From: Bacteroidales bacterium KA00344
GTDB taxonomy: Bacteria; Bacteroidota; Bacteroidia; Bacteroidales; Bacteroidaceae
Direction of reading: 5' to 3'
Assembly (NCBI GenBank): GCA_001552765.1
Contig: KQ959373.1
Span: forward strand, 1 to 64,000
Length of the DNA stretch: 64,000 bases
Shown here: positions 47,355 to 55,921 of the stretch, piece by piece
Position numbering within the stretch: the stretch's first letter is position 1
Layout: every line of letters starts with the position of its first letter
Notes under the pieces: generated by a model
Told to the model about the DNA's origin: nothing
Database searches by the model: none
Seen by the model: only the letters and a program-made list of their open reading frames with translations
Made by a program: the position numbers and the translations under genes

Positions 47355-47987
47355 ATGATAAAAGAAACCACATACATTGCAAATACGTCATCTGCTCCAT
47401 CGGAAAGCTCCTCTTCCGGAGTTTCCGGGAGAAGTTCGGGCGGTTTGAAGCAACCGTTTCGAATTATCATTATCGGCTACATGGGGTCCGGAAAGACCAC
47501 CGTTGGCAAGGCTTTGGCAAGAAAGACCGGCCTTCCTTTCTACGATCTCGACTGGTACATAGAAAACAGGATGCATAAAACCGTGAAGCAACTGTTCGAT
47601 GAATATGGCGAAGAAAGATTCCGAATGATCGAGAGAAACATGCTGCACGAGGTGGGAGAGTTTGAGAACGTCATTATTAGCTGCGGAGGAGGAACGCCCT
47701 GTTTCTTTGATAATATTGAATATATCAACCAACAGGCAGAGACTGTATATCTGAAATGTACCCCTGAAATTCTCTATAAACATCTGAAAATGGGCAAGAC
47801 CGTAAGACCCCTACTGCTCAACAAAACGCCCGAAGAAGTGAAACTGTTCATCAATAAGCAACTTAAACAGCGAGAAGTGTATTACACACAAGCCAAACAC
47901 ACAATAGATGTAACACTGATGGACAGCTATGATAAAATAAACATTACCGTAGCTAAATTACAAGAAGCCATCGGAATGGACCGATGA
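47355..47987 (+). CDS. aroK: Shikimate kinase
   Basis: Phosphorylates shikimate in aromatic amino acid synthesis. P-loop GYMGSGKTTVG, the shikimate-binding FYDLDWYIENR, FRMIERN, and SCGGGTPC are all visible, as is the lid (GKTVRPLL). With the ATG at 47355 the protein has a Ser-rich N-terminal extension of about 30 residues (SSAPSESSSSGVSGRSSGG) not usual in the family; a TTG at 47445 gives MKQPFRIIIIGYMGSG and the normal length of about 180. I consider the TTG start quite possible. It lies upstream of speA by 60 bases. Confidence 0.92.
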   Translation: MIKETTYIANTSSAPSESSSSGVSGRSSGGLKQPFRIIIIGYMGSGKTTVGKALARKTGLPFYDLDWYIENRMHKTVKQLFDEYGEERFRMIERNMLHEVGEFENVIISCGGGTPCFFDNIEYINQQAETVYLKCTPEILYKHLKMGKTVRPLLLNKTPEEVKLFINKQLKQREVYYTQAKHTIDVTLMDSYDKINITVAKLQEAIGMDR

Positions 47988-48047
47988 CATCACGGCAACA
48001 AGACTATAAGATTTACTTTTCACCCTTTTACTTTTTGAATCAGCTCT

Positions 48048-49940
48048 ATGAAGAAATGGACTATTGAGGACTCAGAAGAACTCTACAACATCAACGGTTG
48101 GGGTACCTCCTACTTTGGTATCAACAAGAAAGGCGACGTCTACGTGACGCCCTGCAAGGACAATACGGAAATTGACCTTCGGGATGTGATGGACGAACTC
48201 GCCCTTCGGGACGTCACGCCACCCGTGCTGCTGCGTTTTCCCGACATTCTCGATAATCGAATTGAGAAAACGGCATCATGCTTTGCAAAGGCCAAGGAAG
48301 AGTATGGATTCACGGCTGAAAACTTCGTGATCTACCCCATTAAGGTGAATCAGATGCAGCCTGTTGTTGAGGAAATCATCTCACACGGTCGCAAATTCAA
48401 CCTTGGACTTGAGGCAGGCTCCAAGCCCGAACTCCATACCGTAATATCCGTGCAATGCCAGAGCGACGCCCTCATCATATGCAACGGGTATAAGGACGAA
48501 AGCTACATTGAGCTGGCACTGCTTGCCCAGAAGATGGGGAAACGCATATTTATCGTTGTGGAAAAGCTCAACGAACTCGATATCATAGCTCGCGTGGCTA
48601 AGCGCCTGAAAGTACAGCCCAACCTTGGCGTTCGAATAAAACTTGCTTCATCGGGATCAGGGAAATGGCAGGAAAGCGGAGGAGACGCTTCCAAATTTGG
48701 ATTGAATTCTTCAGAACTGCTGCGCGCATTGAGAAAATTGGATGATATGGGTATGCGCGACTGCCTGAAGCTCATCCATTTCCATATCGGAAGCCAGATC
48801 ACCAAGATACGTCGCATCCAAACTGCACTGCGGGAGGCTGCACAATATTACATCAACCTGCACAAAATGGGATATGATGTGGACTTCGTAGATTGTGGCG
48901 GTGGACTCGGTGTAGACTACGACGGCACACGCAGTGCCAACAGCGAAAGCTCCGTAAACTACTCCATTCAGGAATATGTGAATGACTGCGTAGCAACATT
49001 CGTAGAAGCTGCCGACAAGAACAATATTGAACATCCCAATATTATAACAGAGAGCGGACGCAGTCTTACGGCCCATCACTCCGTATTGGTCATTAACGTG
49101 CTCGAAACAGCATCCTTGCCTGAAATGCCGGAGGAGTTCGAGGCTAAAGAAACCGACCACCAACTGGTGAAAGATTTATACAATATATGGTGTAATCTCA
49201 GCCCTCAGGGGATGCTTGAAGACTGGCACGATGCCGAGCAAATACGGGAGGAGGCTCTCGAACTATTCTCTCATGGTATCGTAGACCTGCAGACACGGGC
49301 AGAAATAGAGGCCATGTATTGGAGCGTATGCCACGAAGTGAACACTTTATCCAAGAGCATGAAGCACATCCCCGATGAGCTGCGCTCGCTCGATAAACTG
49401 TTGGCCGATAAATATTTCTGCAATTTCTCCCTATTCCAAAGTCTTCCCGACTCATGGGCGATAGACCAGTTGTTTCCTATCGTGCCTATCCAGCGTCTGA
49501 ACGAAAGGCCCACAAGGAAATCAACGTTACAGGACATCACCTGCGATTCTGATGGCAAAATCACAAACTATGTGTCCGACGGGCATGTCTCAAACGTGAT
49601 TTCACTCCATGCCCTCAAAAAGAACGAGCCGTACTATCTGGGTGTATTCCTCGTAGGCGCATATCAGGAAATTCTCGGCGATATGCACAATTTGTTTGGC
49701 GATACCAATGCTGCACACATCAGTGTGAAAGATGGGAAATACAAAATTGACCAGATATTCGACGGCGAAACCGTAGAAGAAGTCCTGGAATACGTACAAT
49801 ATAACCCTAAGAAGCTTGTCAGACAGCTTGAGCAATGGGTGACCAAAAGCGTTAGACAGGGCAAAATATCCATTGAAGAAGGAAAAGAATTCCTGAGCAA
49901 CTATCGCTCAGGGCTTTATGGCTACACCTATCTGGAATAA
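48048..49940 (+). CDS. speA: Biosynthetic arginine decarboxylase
   Basis: PLP enzyme that turns arginine into agmatine for polyamine synthesis. The 630-residue length fits the SpeA class. PLP lysine at about residue 99 (VIYPIKVNQMQPVV), GLEAGSKPEL, the conserved HFHIGSQI around residue 245, the phosphate-binding VDCGGGLGVDYDGT, and the C-terminal GAYQEILGDMHNLFGD are visible. It is followed by argB on the same strand, an arginine-related neighbour. Its stop codon lies in a short tandem repeat. Confidence 0.96.
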   Translation: MKKWTIEDSEELYNINGWGTSYFGINKKGDVYVTPCKDNTEIDLRDVMDELALRDVTPPVLLRFPDILDNRIEKTASCFAKAKEEYGFTAENFVIYPIKVNQMQPVVEEIISHGRKFNLGLEAGSKPELHTVISVQCQSDALIICNGYKDESYIELALLAQKMGKRIFIVVEKLNELDIIARVAKRLKVQPNLGVRIKLASSGSGKWQESGGDASKFGLNSSELLRALRKLDDMGMRDCLKLIHFHIGSQITKIRRIQTALREAAQYYINLHKMGYDVDFVDCGGGLGVDYDGTRSANSESSVNYSIQEYVNDCVATFVEAADKNNIEHPNIITESGRSLTAHHSVLVINVLETASLPEMPEEFEAKETDHQLVKDLYNIWCNLSPQGMLEDWHDAEQIREEALELFSHGIVDLQTRAEIEAMYWSVCHEVNTLSKSMKHIPDELRSLDKLLADKYFCNFSLFQSLPDSWAIDQLFPIVPIQRLNERPTRKSTLQDITCDSDGKITNYVSDGHVSNVISLHALKKNEPYYLGVFLVGAYQEILGDMHNLFGDTNAAHISVKDGKYKIDQIFDGETVEEVLEYVQYNPKKLVRQLEQWVTKSVRQGKISIEEGKEFLSNYRSGLYGYTYLE

Positions 49941-49990
49941 AGCGTAGACTATCCGGAATTAAGGAGCAGACTATCCGGAACTGAGGAGTA
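49929..49990. repeat. 22-base tandem repeat over the speA stop codon
   Basis: GACTATCCGGAATTAAGGAG at 49947 repeats at 49969 with three changes; the end of speA just before (CTATCTGGAATAAAG) looks like a third, diverged unit. The stop codon TAA lies in that unit. Confidence 0.7.
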
Positions 49991-50068
49991 GCCATTTAGA
50001 ATAACAGCATTTGCCATTGAGGAAAAACGGGGAACCAGTCATGTTGTTGACCACCAATCGCAATCATC

Positions 50069-50872
50069 ATGAAAGAAAAACTCACCATCGTTAAAGTAGG
50101 CGGTGCCGTCGTTGAAGACGAGGAATCGCTTGCCACGCTTCTCAGCCACTTCTCAGCCATCGAAGGACACAAAGTCCTTGTACACGGTGGCGGCCGACGC
50201 GCTACAAAGATTGCATCGGCCTTAGGCATCGAAAGCAAAATGGTGAACGGCCGACGCATCACTGATGCCGATATGCTCCAAGTGGTGACAATGGTGTATG
50301 GCGGCCTGGTCAACAAAAACATCGTTGCACGTCTGCAGGCTGCCGGCATCAATGCGCTCGGTCTTACCGGTGCCGACATGAACGTTATTCACAGCCACAA
50401 ACGTCCGCCGGTAGCCCAACAAACGGAGGATGATGGTCAAAAATATATCGACTTTGGATTTGTAGGCGATGTAGATCATGTTGATGGCAAGATGCTCAAA
50501 AGCGTAATCGACAACGGCATAACGCCCGTTATGGCACCCCTGACCCACGACGGAAAAGGACATATCCTCAACACCAATGCCGACACCATTGCTGCAGAAA
50601 CGGCCAAAGCTCTTGCCTCGATCTACGACGTAACCCTCATCTACAGCTTTGAAAAGGCCGGCGTACTCGCCGATCCGGACGACGACAGCAGCCTTATCCC
50701 GACCATTACACGTGACGACTTTACGCATTACGTGGCTGATGGTACCATTTCCGGAGGAATGATACCCAAGATCGAAAATGCCCTTCAAGCCGTAGAAGCC
50801 GGTGTGGCACGCGTGATCATCACACTGGCAACCGCTATCGACGGCAAGCATGGCACCGTCATTCAATCATGA
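50069..50872 (+). CDS. argB: Acetylglutamate kinase
   Basis: Second step of arginine synthesis: phosphorylates N-acetylglutamate (some Bacteroidetes use the succinyl form). The 267-residue protein has the amino acid kinase pattern: TIVKVGGAVVEDEESL, LVHGGGRRATKIASALG, MVYGGLVNKNIVARL, NADTIAAETAKALAS and DGTISGGMIPKIENAL. Its end overlaps the ECF sigma gene by four bases. Confidence 0.95.
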   Translation: MKEKLTIVKVGGAVVEDEESLATLLSHFSAIEGHKVLVHGGGRRATKIASALGIESKMVNGRRITDADMLQVVTMVYGGLVNKNIVARLQAAGINALGLTGADMNVIHSHKRPPVAQQTEDDGQKYIDFGFVGDVDHVDGKMLKSVIDNGITPVMAPLTHDGKGHILNTNADTIAAETAKALASIYDVTLIYSFEKAGVLADPDDDSSLIPTITRDDFTHYVADGTISGGMIPKIENALQAVEAGVARVIITLATAIDGKHGTVIQS

Positions 50873-51381
50873 AGAAATTAAGTTTCCGAAACGATATCCT
50901 TCCGCTGAAGAATCAGCTCTACCGCCTCGCACAGCGCATTACGCTCGACAGTGCCGAAGCAGAGGATATCGTACAAGAAACTTTGATTAAAATATGGAAT
51001 CGCAGAGACACGTGGGACGAGATCGACAACATGGAAGCCTTCTGCTTTACCATTTGCCGCAACCTGTCATTGGACAGCATCAAGAAGCGCGGAAACCAAA
51101 ACGAATCAATAGATCAGGCGCAAATTGATCATCCGGACAATGCCCTGACGCCTTCCGACCGCACCATACAGCGGGACGAAGTGGAATGGGTCAGACAGAT
51201 TGTAGACAGCCTTCCCGAAAAACAACGCAGCTGCATACAACTGCGCGACTTTGAAGGCAAAACCTATAAAGATATTGCACAGATACTCCAAATTTCGGAA
51301 GAGCAGGTCAAAGTAAACATCTTCAGAGGACGCCAAACCATCAAGCAACGATTTCTGGAAATCGATAGGCACAAGATATAG
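50869..51381 (+). CDS. ECF-type RNA polymerase sigma factor
   Basis: A 170-residue sigma-70 family factor with region 2 (about 10-80, RLAQRITLDSAEAEDIVQETLIKIWN) and region 4 (about 110-160, LPEKQRSCIQLRDFEGKTYKDIAQ). The ATGA overlap with argB shows co-transcription and probably coupled translation. ECF factors normally have an anti-sigma gene next door; the next gene is on the other strand, so none is visible here. The regulon is unknown. Confidence 0.92.
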   Translation: MKKLSFRNDILPLKNQLYRLAQRITLDSAEAEDIVQETLIKIWNRRDTWDEIDNMEAFCFTICRNLSLDSIKKRGNQNESIDQAQIDHPDNALTPSDRTIQRDEVEWVRQIVDSLPEKQRSCIQLRDFEGKTYKDIAQILQISEEQVKVNIFRGRQTIKQRFLEIDRHKI

Positions 51382-51455
51382 ATAGGCTAAGAATGTATAT
51401 CCTACATCTGTTTTCCCATTTGGAAAGCAGGCAGACAGACGAAGCTCTTCTATAT

Positions 51456-51704
51456 TTATTTTTGTTTCCGCTTGCTCGTCACAACCCACTTCACAAACAG
51501 GAACACCGCTACCACATAGTTGGCCAGAATCGCCATCCCCAATTTATCGACCAAGCTCAGGGAATAAAGTCTCATTTGCGATATTGCATTATTGTCAGAC
51601 TTGTAGAGTCGCAGATCGAAACCGGCAAAGTCCCACAGGGCATAGTCCACAAGACCTAAAGCTGCCAAAAGAGACACTCCTACTATGATTTTCCATCGTT
51701 TCAT
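51456..51704 (-). CDS. Small two-helix membrane protein
   Basis: An 82-residue protein with two hydrophobic segments (about 6-26, IIVGVSLLAALGLVDYALW, and about 56-75, MAILANYVVAVFLFVKWVV) and a basic C-terminus (TSKRKQK). No family recognised. It converges on the sigma gene; the gap of 74 bases contains no terminator I can see. Codon texture looks real and the start (MKRWK) is typical. Confidence 0.6.
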   Translation of the reverse strand: MKRWKIIVGVSLLAALGLVDYALWDFAGFDLRLYKSDNNAISQMRLYSLSLVDKLGMAILANYVVAVFLFVKWVVTSKRKQK

Positions 51705-51858
51705 AAGCTTCTATCCTTTTGTTTCAGGTGGTCAGTATGACTTTCCACCATAAATTCAACATATTTGATATGGCTACTGCCTTTACATCTTTCGGTCGAA
51801 TGGTTGAGTTGTGCCTCTTCCGCCATATTCTATCAGATGCGATGGGCTGTCGGGAACA

Positions 51859-52791
51859 TCAGACCAACTTCTTGCTCTTGCCAAACTCCTTCGACACATA
51901 ATTGAAAAGGCTTTGGCAGCAATCGGCCGAAAACTCCAAACCGCACGCAATCAGCTCATCCCACTGCTCCACTGTCAGTCCTCGTTCAATCCGGTCACGC
52001 GTAATGCCGTGTTTCAACAGGCCATAGATAAACCCGGCATTGAAATTATCGCCGGCGCCAATGGTGCTCACAGTGTCTGTCAGCTCCACTTCATAGCTGC
52101 GTTTCAATCCGTTTTCTGCCCTCAGCTCTACCGGGCGACTGCCCTGTGTATAGATAAACCGTTTGCAATAAAACGATATTTCCGAGTTGTACACCTTGTC
52201 ACAATCGGTCAGTTTATACAGCACCTTAAAATCTTCATGACTTCCTCTCACGATATCGGCATACTCCAGATTTTCCAAAAGATTAGGAGTGATTTTCATG
52301 ACCTCATGCTGATGAGATTCCCTGAAATTCACATCGTAATAGATGATGGCTCCATGTTTTCGGGCATCCTCAAGCAATGCTGCCATCTGCGGACGTATCA
52401 CGGGATTGACTGCATAAAAAGAGCCAAACACAACAATGTCGTCTCGTTGTATCTCAGGATAAACAAATTCGAGCCTGTCGTTAGGGTGGTTTTTATAAAA
52501 GATATATTCCGCGTCGTTGTTATCATTGAGAAATGCCAACGAAATGGGCGATTTGGAGTCGGGAAAAACATTCACGTTGTCGGCGTTTATACCGTTTTCG
52601 CGCAGGAAAGCAATCACCTTCTGCCCCACACGGTCGTTGCCGGTCTCGCTGATAAACGAGCCGGGAACACCGGCCCTGCCCAGTGATATCATAGCATTGA
52701 ATGCAGAGCCGCCCGGATAGGCACCAATGGGCTGCCCATCCTTGAATATAATGTCGAATACAGTTTCGCCGATTCCGATTACCTTACGCAT
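51859..52791 (-). CDS. PfkB-family carbohydrate kinase (fructokinase-like)
   Basis: A 310-residue sugar kinase from MRKVIGIGETVFDI; a start 21 codons upstream is less likely. Ribokinase-fold landmarks are IGAYPGGSAFNAMISLGRAG near the N-terminus, and the C-terminal anion hole VSTIGAGDNFNAGFIYGLL with the catalytic Asp. The gene is closest in style to fructokinases, but 2-keto-3-deoxygluconate or other sugars cannot be ruled out. It is divergent from the M16 peptidase gene. Confidence 0.88.
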   Translation of the reverse strand: MRKVIGIGETVFDIIFKDGQPIGAYPGGSAFNAMISLGRAGVPGSFISETGNDRVGQKVIAFLRENGINADNVNVFPDSKSPISLAFLNDNNDAEYIFYKNHPNDRLEFVYPEIQRDDIVVFGSFYAVNPVIRPQMAALLEDARKHGAIIYYDVNFRESHQHEVMKITPNLLENLEYADIVRGSHEDFKVLYKLTDCDKVYNSEISFYCKRFIYTQGSRPVELRAENGLKRSYEVELTDTVSTIGAGDNFNAGFIYGLLKHGITRDRIERGLTVEQWDELIACGLEFSADCCQSLFNYVSKEFGKSKKLV

Positions 52792-52999
52792 ACGTTTTTG
52801 AGGATTTAAAAGAGTGAAGGAAGCTAAAGAACAGTGCTTTATCGGTATGATCATACGAGAGAAAAAGCATGAGCAGGATGCAACGGAGCAATGTCGTAAA
52901 CTCCATATATTTCCTTAATTCCTCGAACTCTCATGACAAACCGTTGTCTATACGCTGCAAATATCCGAAAAAAGGGGCACAATTCAAAACGAAATTGGC

Positions 53000-53007
53000 T
53001 AATTTTG
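53000..53007 (+). promoter_or_regulatory. Promoter -7 box of the M16 peptidase gene
   Basis: TAATTTTG followed by CATAC, ending eight bases before the ATG at 53016. It implies a leaderless or nearly leaderless transcript and rules out the long upstream start at 52869. Confidence 0.6.
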
Positions 53008-53015
53008 CATACGAA

Positions 53016-54260
53016 ATGGAATATAATACAGCAACACTCGACAACGGACTCCGCCTCATCCATCTGCCGTCCTCATCGCCGGTGGTGTATTGCGGCTACC
53101 AGATTTGTGCCGGCTCACGCGACGAGCAACCCGGCGAGGAGGGACTTGCCCATTTCTGTGAACACGCCACTTTTAAGGGAACCGAGCATCGACGCACATG
53201 GAACATACTCAACCGTCTGGAGAGCGTGGGCGGAGACCTCAACGCTTTCACTGGCAAGGAAGACACCACTTACCATGCGGCCGTGCTGAAAGAGCACATC
53301 GAGCGTGCAATAGACATATTGACCGACATTGTTTTCCACTCTACCTATCCACAAGCCGAACTGGACAAGGAGGTGGAAGTTGTCTGCGACGAAATAGAGA
53401 GCTACAACGATTCGCCCTCCGAACTGATATATGACGAGTTTGAAAACCTGATATTCGAGGGTCATCCTCTCGGCCACACCATTCTCGGAACGGCTGAGAA
53501 CGTGAGGCGCTTCAACAGGGAAACGGTGAGAAGATTTACCCGGAAATTCTACCGTCCGGACAATTCCATATTCTTTGTGTATGGAGACGTAGACTTCAGG
53601 AAGGTGGTTAAAAATCTCACAAAGGCCACCGCCGGCCTCTCGCCGACAACGGAGGAAAAAGCAGGACCGGTCATACGGACCGCCCCACCCGCCATGATGA
53701 CGAAGCAAGGTGGAAGAATCCTTATTGTGTCACGAGCTACACATCAAGCTCACGTGATGTTGGGCAGTCGAGGATACGACATCCATAACCGAAAGCGCAT
53801 CAGCCTCTACCTCCTTAATAATATGCTCGGCGGACCGGGAATGAATGCTCGCCTCAACCTCGTTTTGCGCGAACGTCACGGACTGGTCTATACCGTAGAG
53901 AGCACGATGGTGAGCTATGGAGACACCGGACTATGGTGTACCTACTTCGGATGCGACCCAAACGACGTGAAACGATGCCTCCGGCTGGTGCGGAGAGAAC
54001 TCGACAGTTTCATCAAGCGTCCCATCAGCCAGACACGTCTCAATGCGGCCAAAAAGCAAATCAAGGGGCAGATAGGCGTGGCCTGCGACAACAGGGAGAA
54101 CTTCGCGCTCGACTTCGGAAAGAGTTTTCTGCACTACGGATGGGAGAAAGACATTGCCTCACTATACAAAAACATTGACGAGATAAGCGTACAGGACATC
54201 AGGGATGTGGCAACGGAGATTTTCGATCCGGAACGAATGACAACGCTCATCTATCAATAG
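53016..54260 (+). CDS. M16 family zinc metallopeptidase
   Basis: A 414-residue protease of the pitrilysin/processing-peptidase family. The inverted zinc motif HFCEH is at about residues 46-50 (GLAHFCEHATFKGTEHR), with the third ligand Glu in VEVVCDEIESYNDSPSE. The C-terminal half is the inactive partner domain (LGSRGYDIHNRKRISLYLLNN, NARLNLVLRERHGLVYTVES). No signal peptide, so it acts in the cytoplasm on peptides or proteins. The start is set by the promoter box just upstream. Confidence 0.93.
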   Translation: MEYNTATLDNGLRLIHLPSSSPVVYCGYQICAGSRDEQPGEEGLAHFCEHATFKGTEHRRTWNILNRLESVGGDLNAFTGKEDTTYHAAVLKEHIERAIDILTDIVFHSTYPQAELDKEVEVVCDEIESYNDSPSELIYDEFENLIFEGHPLGHTILGTAENVRRFNRETVRRFTRKFYRPDNSIFFVYGDVDFRKVVKNLTKATAGLSPTTEEKAGPVIRTAPPAMMTKQGGRILIVSRATHQAHVMLGSRGYDIHNRKRISLYLLNNMLGGPGMNARLNLVLRERHGLVYTVESTMVSYGDTGLWCTYFGCDPNDVKRCLRLVRRELDSFIKRPISQTRLNAAKKQIKGQIGVACDNRENFALDFGKSFLHYGWEKDIASLYKNIDEISVQDIRDVATEIFDPERMTTLIYQ

Positions 54261-54338
54261 AAGCACAATGCAACGACAACCGACTGACAAAAATAGGAGC
54301 CGTCAGGCCTAAATTTAAAACTAAAACGCAAAAACGCT

Positions 54339-55064
54339 ATGACATTACAAGAAATTTTAGAGCACCGTAGGGCTGTCAGGATATATGATCCGAACAAACC
54401 CCTTGACGATGAAAAAGTGAAAAGTTGTATTCGCCTGTCCACACTGGCACCCACAAGTTCCAACATGCAGCTGTGGGAATGTTACCATGTTACCAACCCC
54501 GAAGTGCTTCAAAAACTGACTCATGCCTGTCTCGACCAGAGCAGCGCACGCACAGCACAGCAGATGGTGGTCTTTGTCACACGTCAGAGCCGTCATCGAG
54601 ACCATGCCAAGCAAGTGTTGAAAGCAGGAATTGACGATATTTTGAAGAACAGTCCGAAAGACCGGCAGGAGCACCGCATACGCTTGCAGAAACTGTACTA
54701 CAACGGTCTCATGCCCATGCAATACAGTCGATTTCTGGGCATAAAAGGCATCCTCAACAAACTACTGGCCCAGTGCATCGGACTTTTCCGTCCCATCGTC
54801 CGTCAGGTTTCAGAGGGAGAAGTGAGCACTGTGGTGCATAAGAGTTGTGCCTTGGCTGTCCAAACCTTCATGCTGGCCATGAGCGAGCAGGGCTACGACA
54901 CCTGTCCGTTGGAGGGATTTGACAGTCGATTGGTGAAGAAGGCACTCCATCTGCCCTACAACTGCGGCATCAACATGATCATCACCTGCGGCATCCGACT
55001 GCCCGAAGGTGTGCGGGGCGACCGGATGCGCATCCCCTTTGAAGAACAGTACCACAAGGTGTAA
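54339..55064 (+). CDS. Nitroreductase family protein
   Basis: An FMN-dependent oxidoreductase of 241 residues. The N-terminal pattern EILEHRRAVRIYDPNKPL, then STLAPTSSNMQLWECYHV, is the usual flavin-binding start; the C-terminal part has GYDTCPLEGFDSRLVKKAL and a final RIPFEEQY. Substrates range from nitro compounds to quinones and are not predictable. It lies 78 bases after the M16 gene on the same strand and may share its transcript. Confidence 0.9.
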   Translation: MTLQEILEHRRAVRIYDPNKPLDDEKVKSCIRLSTLAPTSSNMQLWECYHVTNPEVLQKLTHACLDQSSARTAQQMVVFVTRQSRHRDHAKQVLKAGIDDILKNSPKDRQEHRIRLQKLYYNGLMPMQYSRFLGIKGILNKLLAQCIGLFRPIVRQVSEGEVSTVVHKSCALAVQTFMLAMSEQGYDTCPLEGFDSRLVKKALHLPYNCGINMIITCGIRLPEGVRGDRMRIPFEEQYHKV

Positions 55065-55105
55065 TCATCAGGTAGGCTCCTACCGCGCTCGGACGCTTCC
55101 GGGAA

Positions 55106-55190
55106 CCGATGAAGTAGTATGCATTCTTCACGCTTCACTCTCAATTCTTCACTCCCTACTTTCCATTCTTCACTCATCGTACTTCACGCT
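55106..55190. repeat. TTCTTCAC-type pyrimidine-rich repeats
   Basis: Repeated TTCTTCAC and CTTCACTC words just after the nitroreductase gene. Similar words occur at 3228-3262 and, inverted, at 1725-1770. No gene. Confidence 0.5.
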
Positions 55191-55228
55191 TCACTTTATA
55201 AAATATTATTACCGTTTTTTAACCTTTG

Positions 55229-55560
55229 TTTTCATGTCATCCAGTGCGAAAAGGGCTATGTTTTTTCGACGAAAACAAGTTCTGCTTTCCCAAAAAACGT
55301 AAGCGTGCTGCGATTGGGGCCTTCTCATAGCATGATTAGGCCTTATTGGCTGTGCGGATAAGCCCCAACCACACTGCGGATAAAGCCTTTCCATCATGCC
55401 ATTTGATACTCAATCGCGGGTGGCAAAATAGGAGAGAAAAGACTATTATTTCCAAAAAACCTGACTATCAGCGGTTTACAAAACACCGCATATTTTTCGT
55501 ATTTCGGACGAGAACAAAGTTACTTTGAAATAAGCGAAAATTAAAGGGATGTTTGTAAAG
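55229..55560 (+). repeat. Dispersed intergenic element, copy A
   Basis: About 330 bases similar along their length to 62178-62510. Shared words in order: TCATCCAG, GGACTATG or GGGCTATG with TTTTTTCG, GCGATTGGGG, ATTAGGCCTTAT, AAAATAGGA, CTGACTATCAG, TTTACAAAA, GCCGCATATTT or CACCGCATATTT, and GCGAAAAT. No open frame is shared, so it is not a coding element. Inverted relatives lie at 18180 and 61. Confidence 0.8.
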
Positions 55561-55844
55561 AATCATTACGCTAATTATAAACAAACTATAAACTAAACAA
55601 ATGGCTCGAATGTTTTATGAATGGATAACAACGGAGCAAACAGACGGTACAGATTCTGAGTCGCAGAAAGAGATGGTTATAAACAAATCGGATATACAGC
55701 ACCGACGGTCGGCAGCAGCGTGCTTGTGCCGAAAAACTTGACAAGGAAATACAGCTAAACCGTGTCACAATTCCATCAATTCCGCGTAATCAAACGGGAA
55801 GGCACGGTTAATCTGACATTTCGGTGTTAATTTTCCGTCTGTGC
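55561..55844. other. Gap after the repeat, no recognised gene
   Basis: A short plus-strand frame from 55601 (MARMFYEWITTEQ, 46 codons) starts well after an A-rich stretch but shows no family and ends early. It may be a gene remnant. Nothing else is visible. Confidence 0.3.
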
Positions 55845-55875
55845 TTTGCTTTTCATTTAATTTATACTACTTTTG
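55845..55875 (+). promoter_or_regulatory. Promoter of the envelope operon
   Basis: TTTG (55845-55848), 19 bases, TACTTTTG (55868-55875), a full motif pair, 46 bases before the first gene. It probably drives all six genes to 62134. Confidence 0.8.
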
Positions 55876-55921
55876 CACGGAAGAAAATCCATTTTAATAA
55901 GGTATAGAGAAGCCATAGAGG

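Noticed and set aside
55601..55741. Small plus-strand frame MARMFYEWITTEQ, considered as an HU-type gene remnant
   Set aside because: The likeness to HU-type proteins could not be supported past the first residues; the frame ends after 46 codons.
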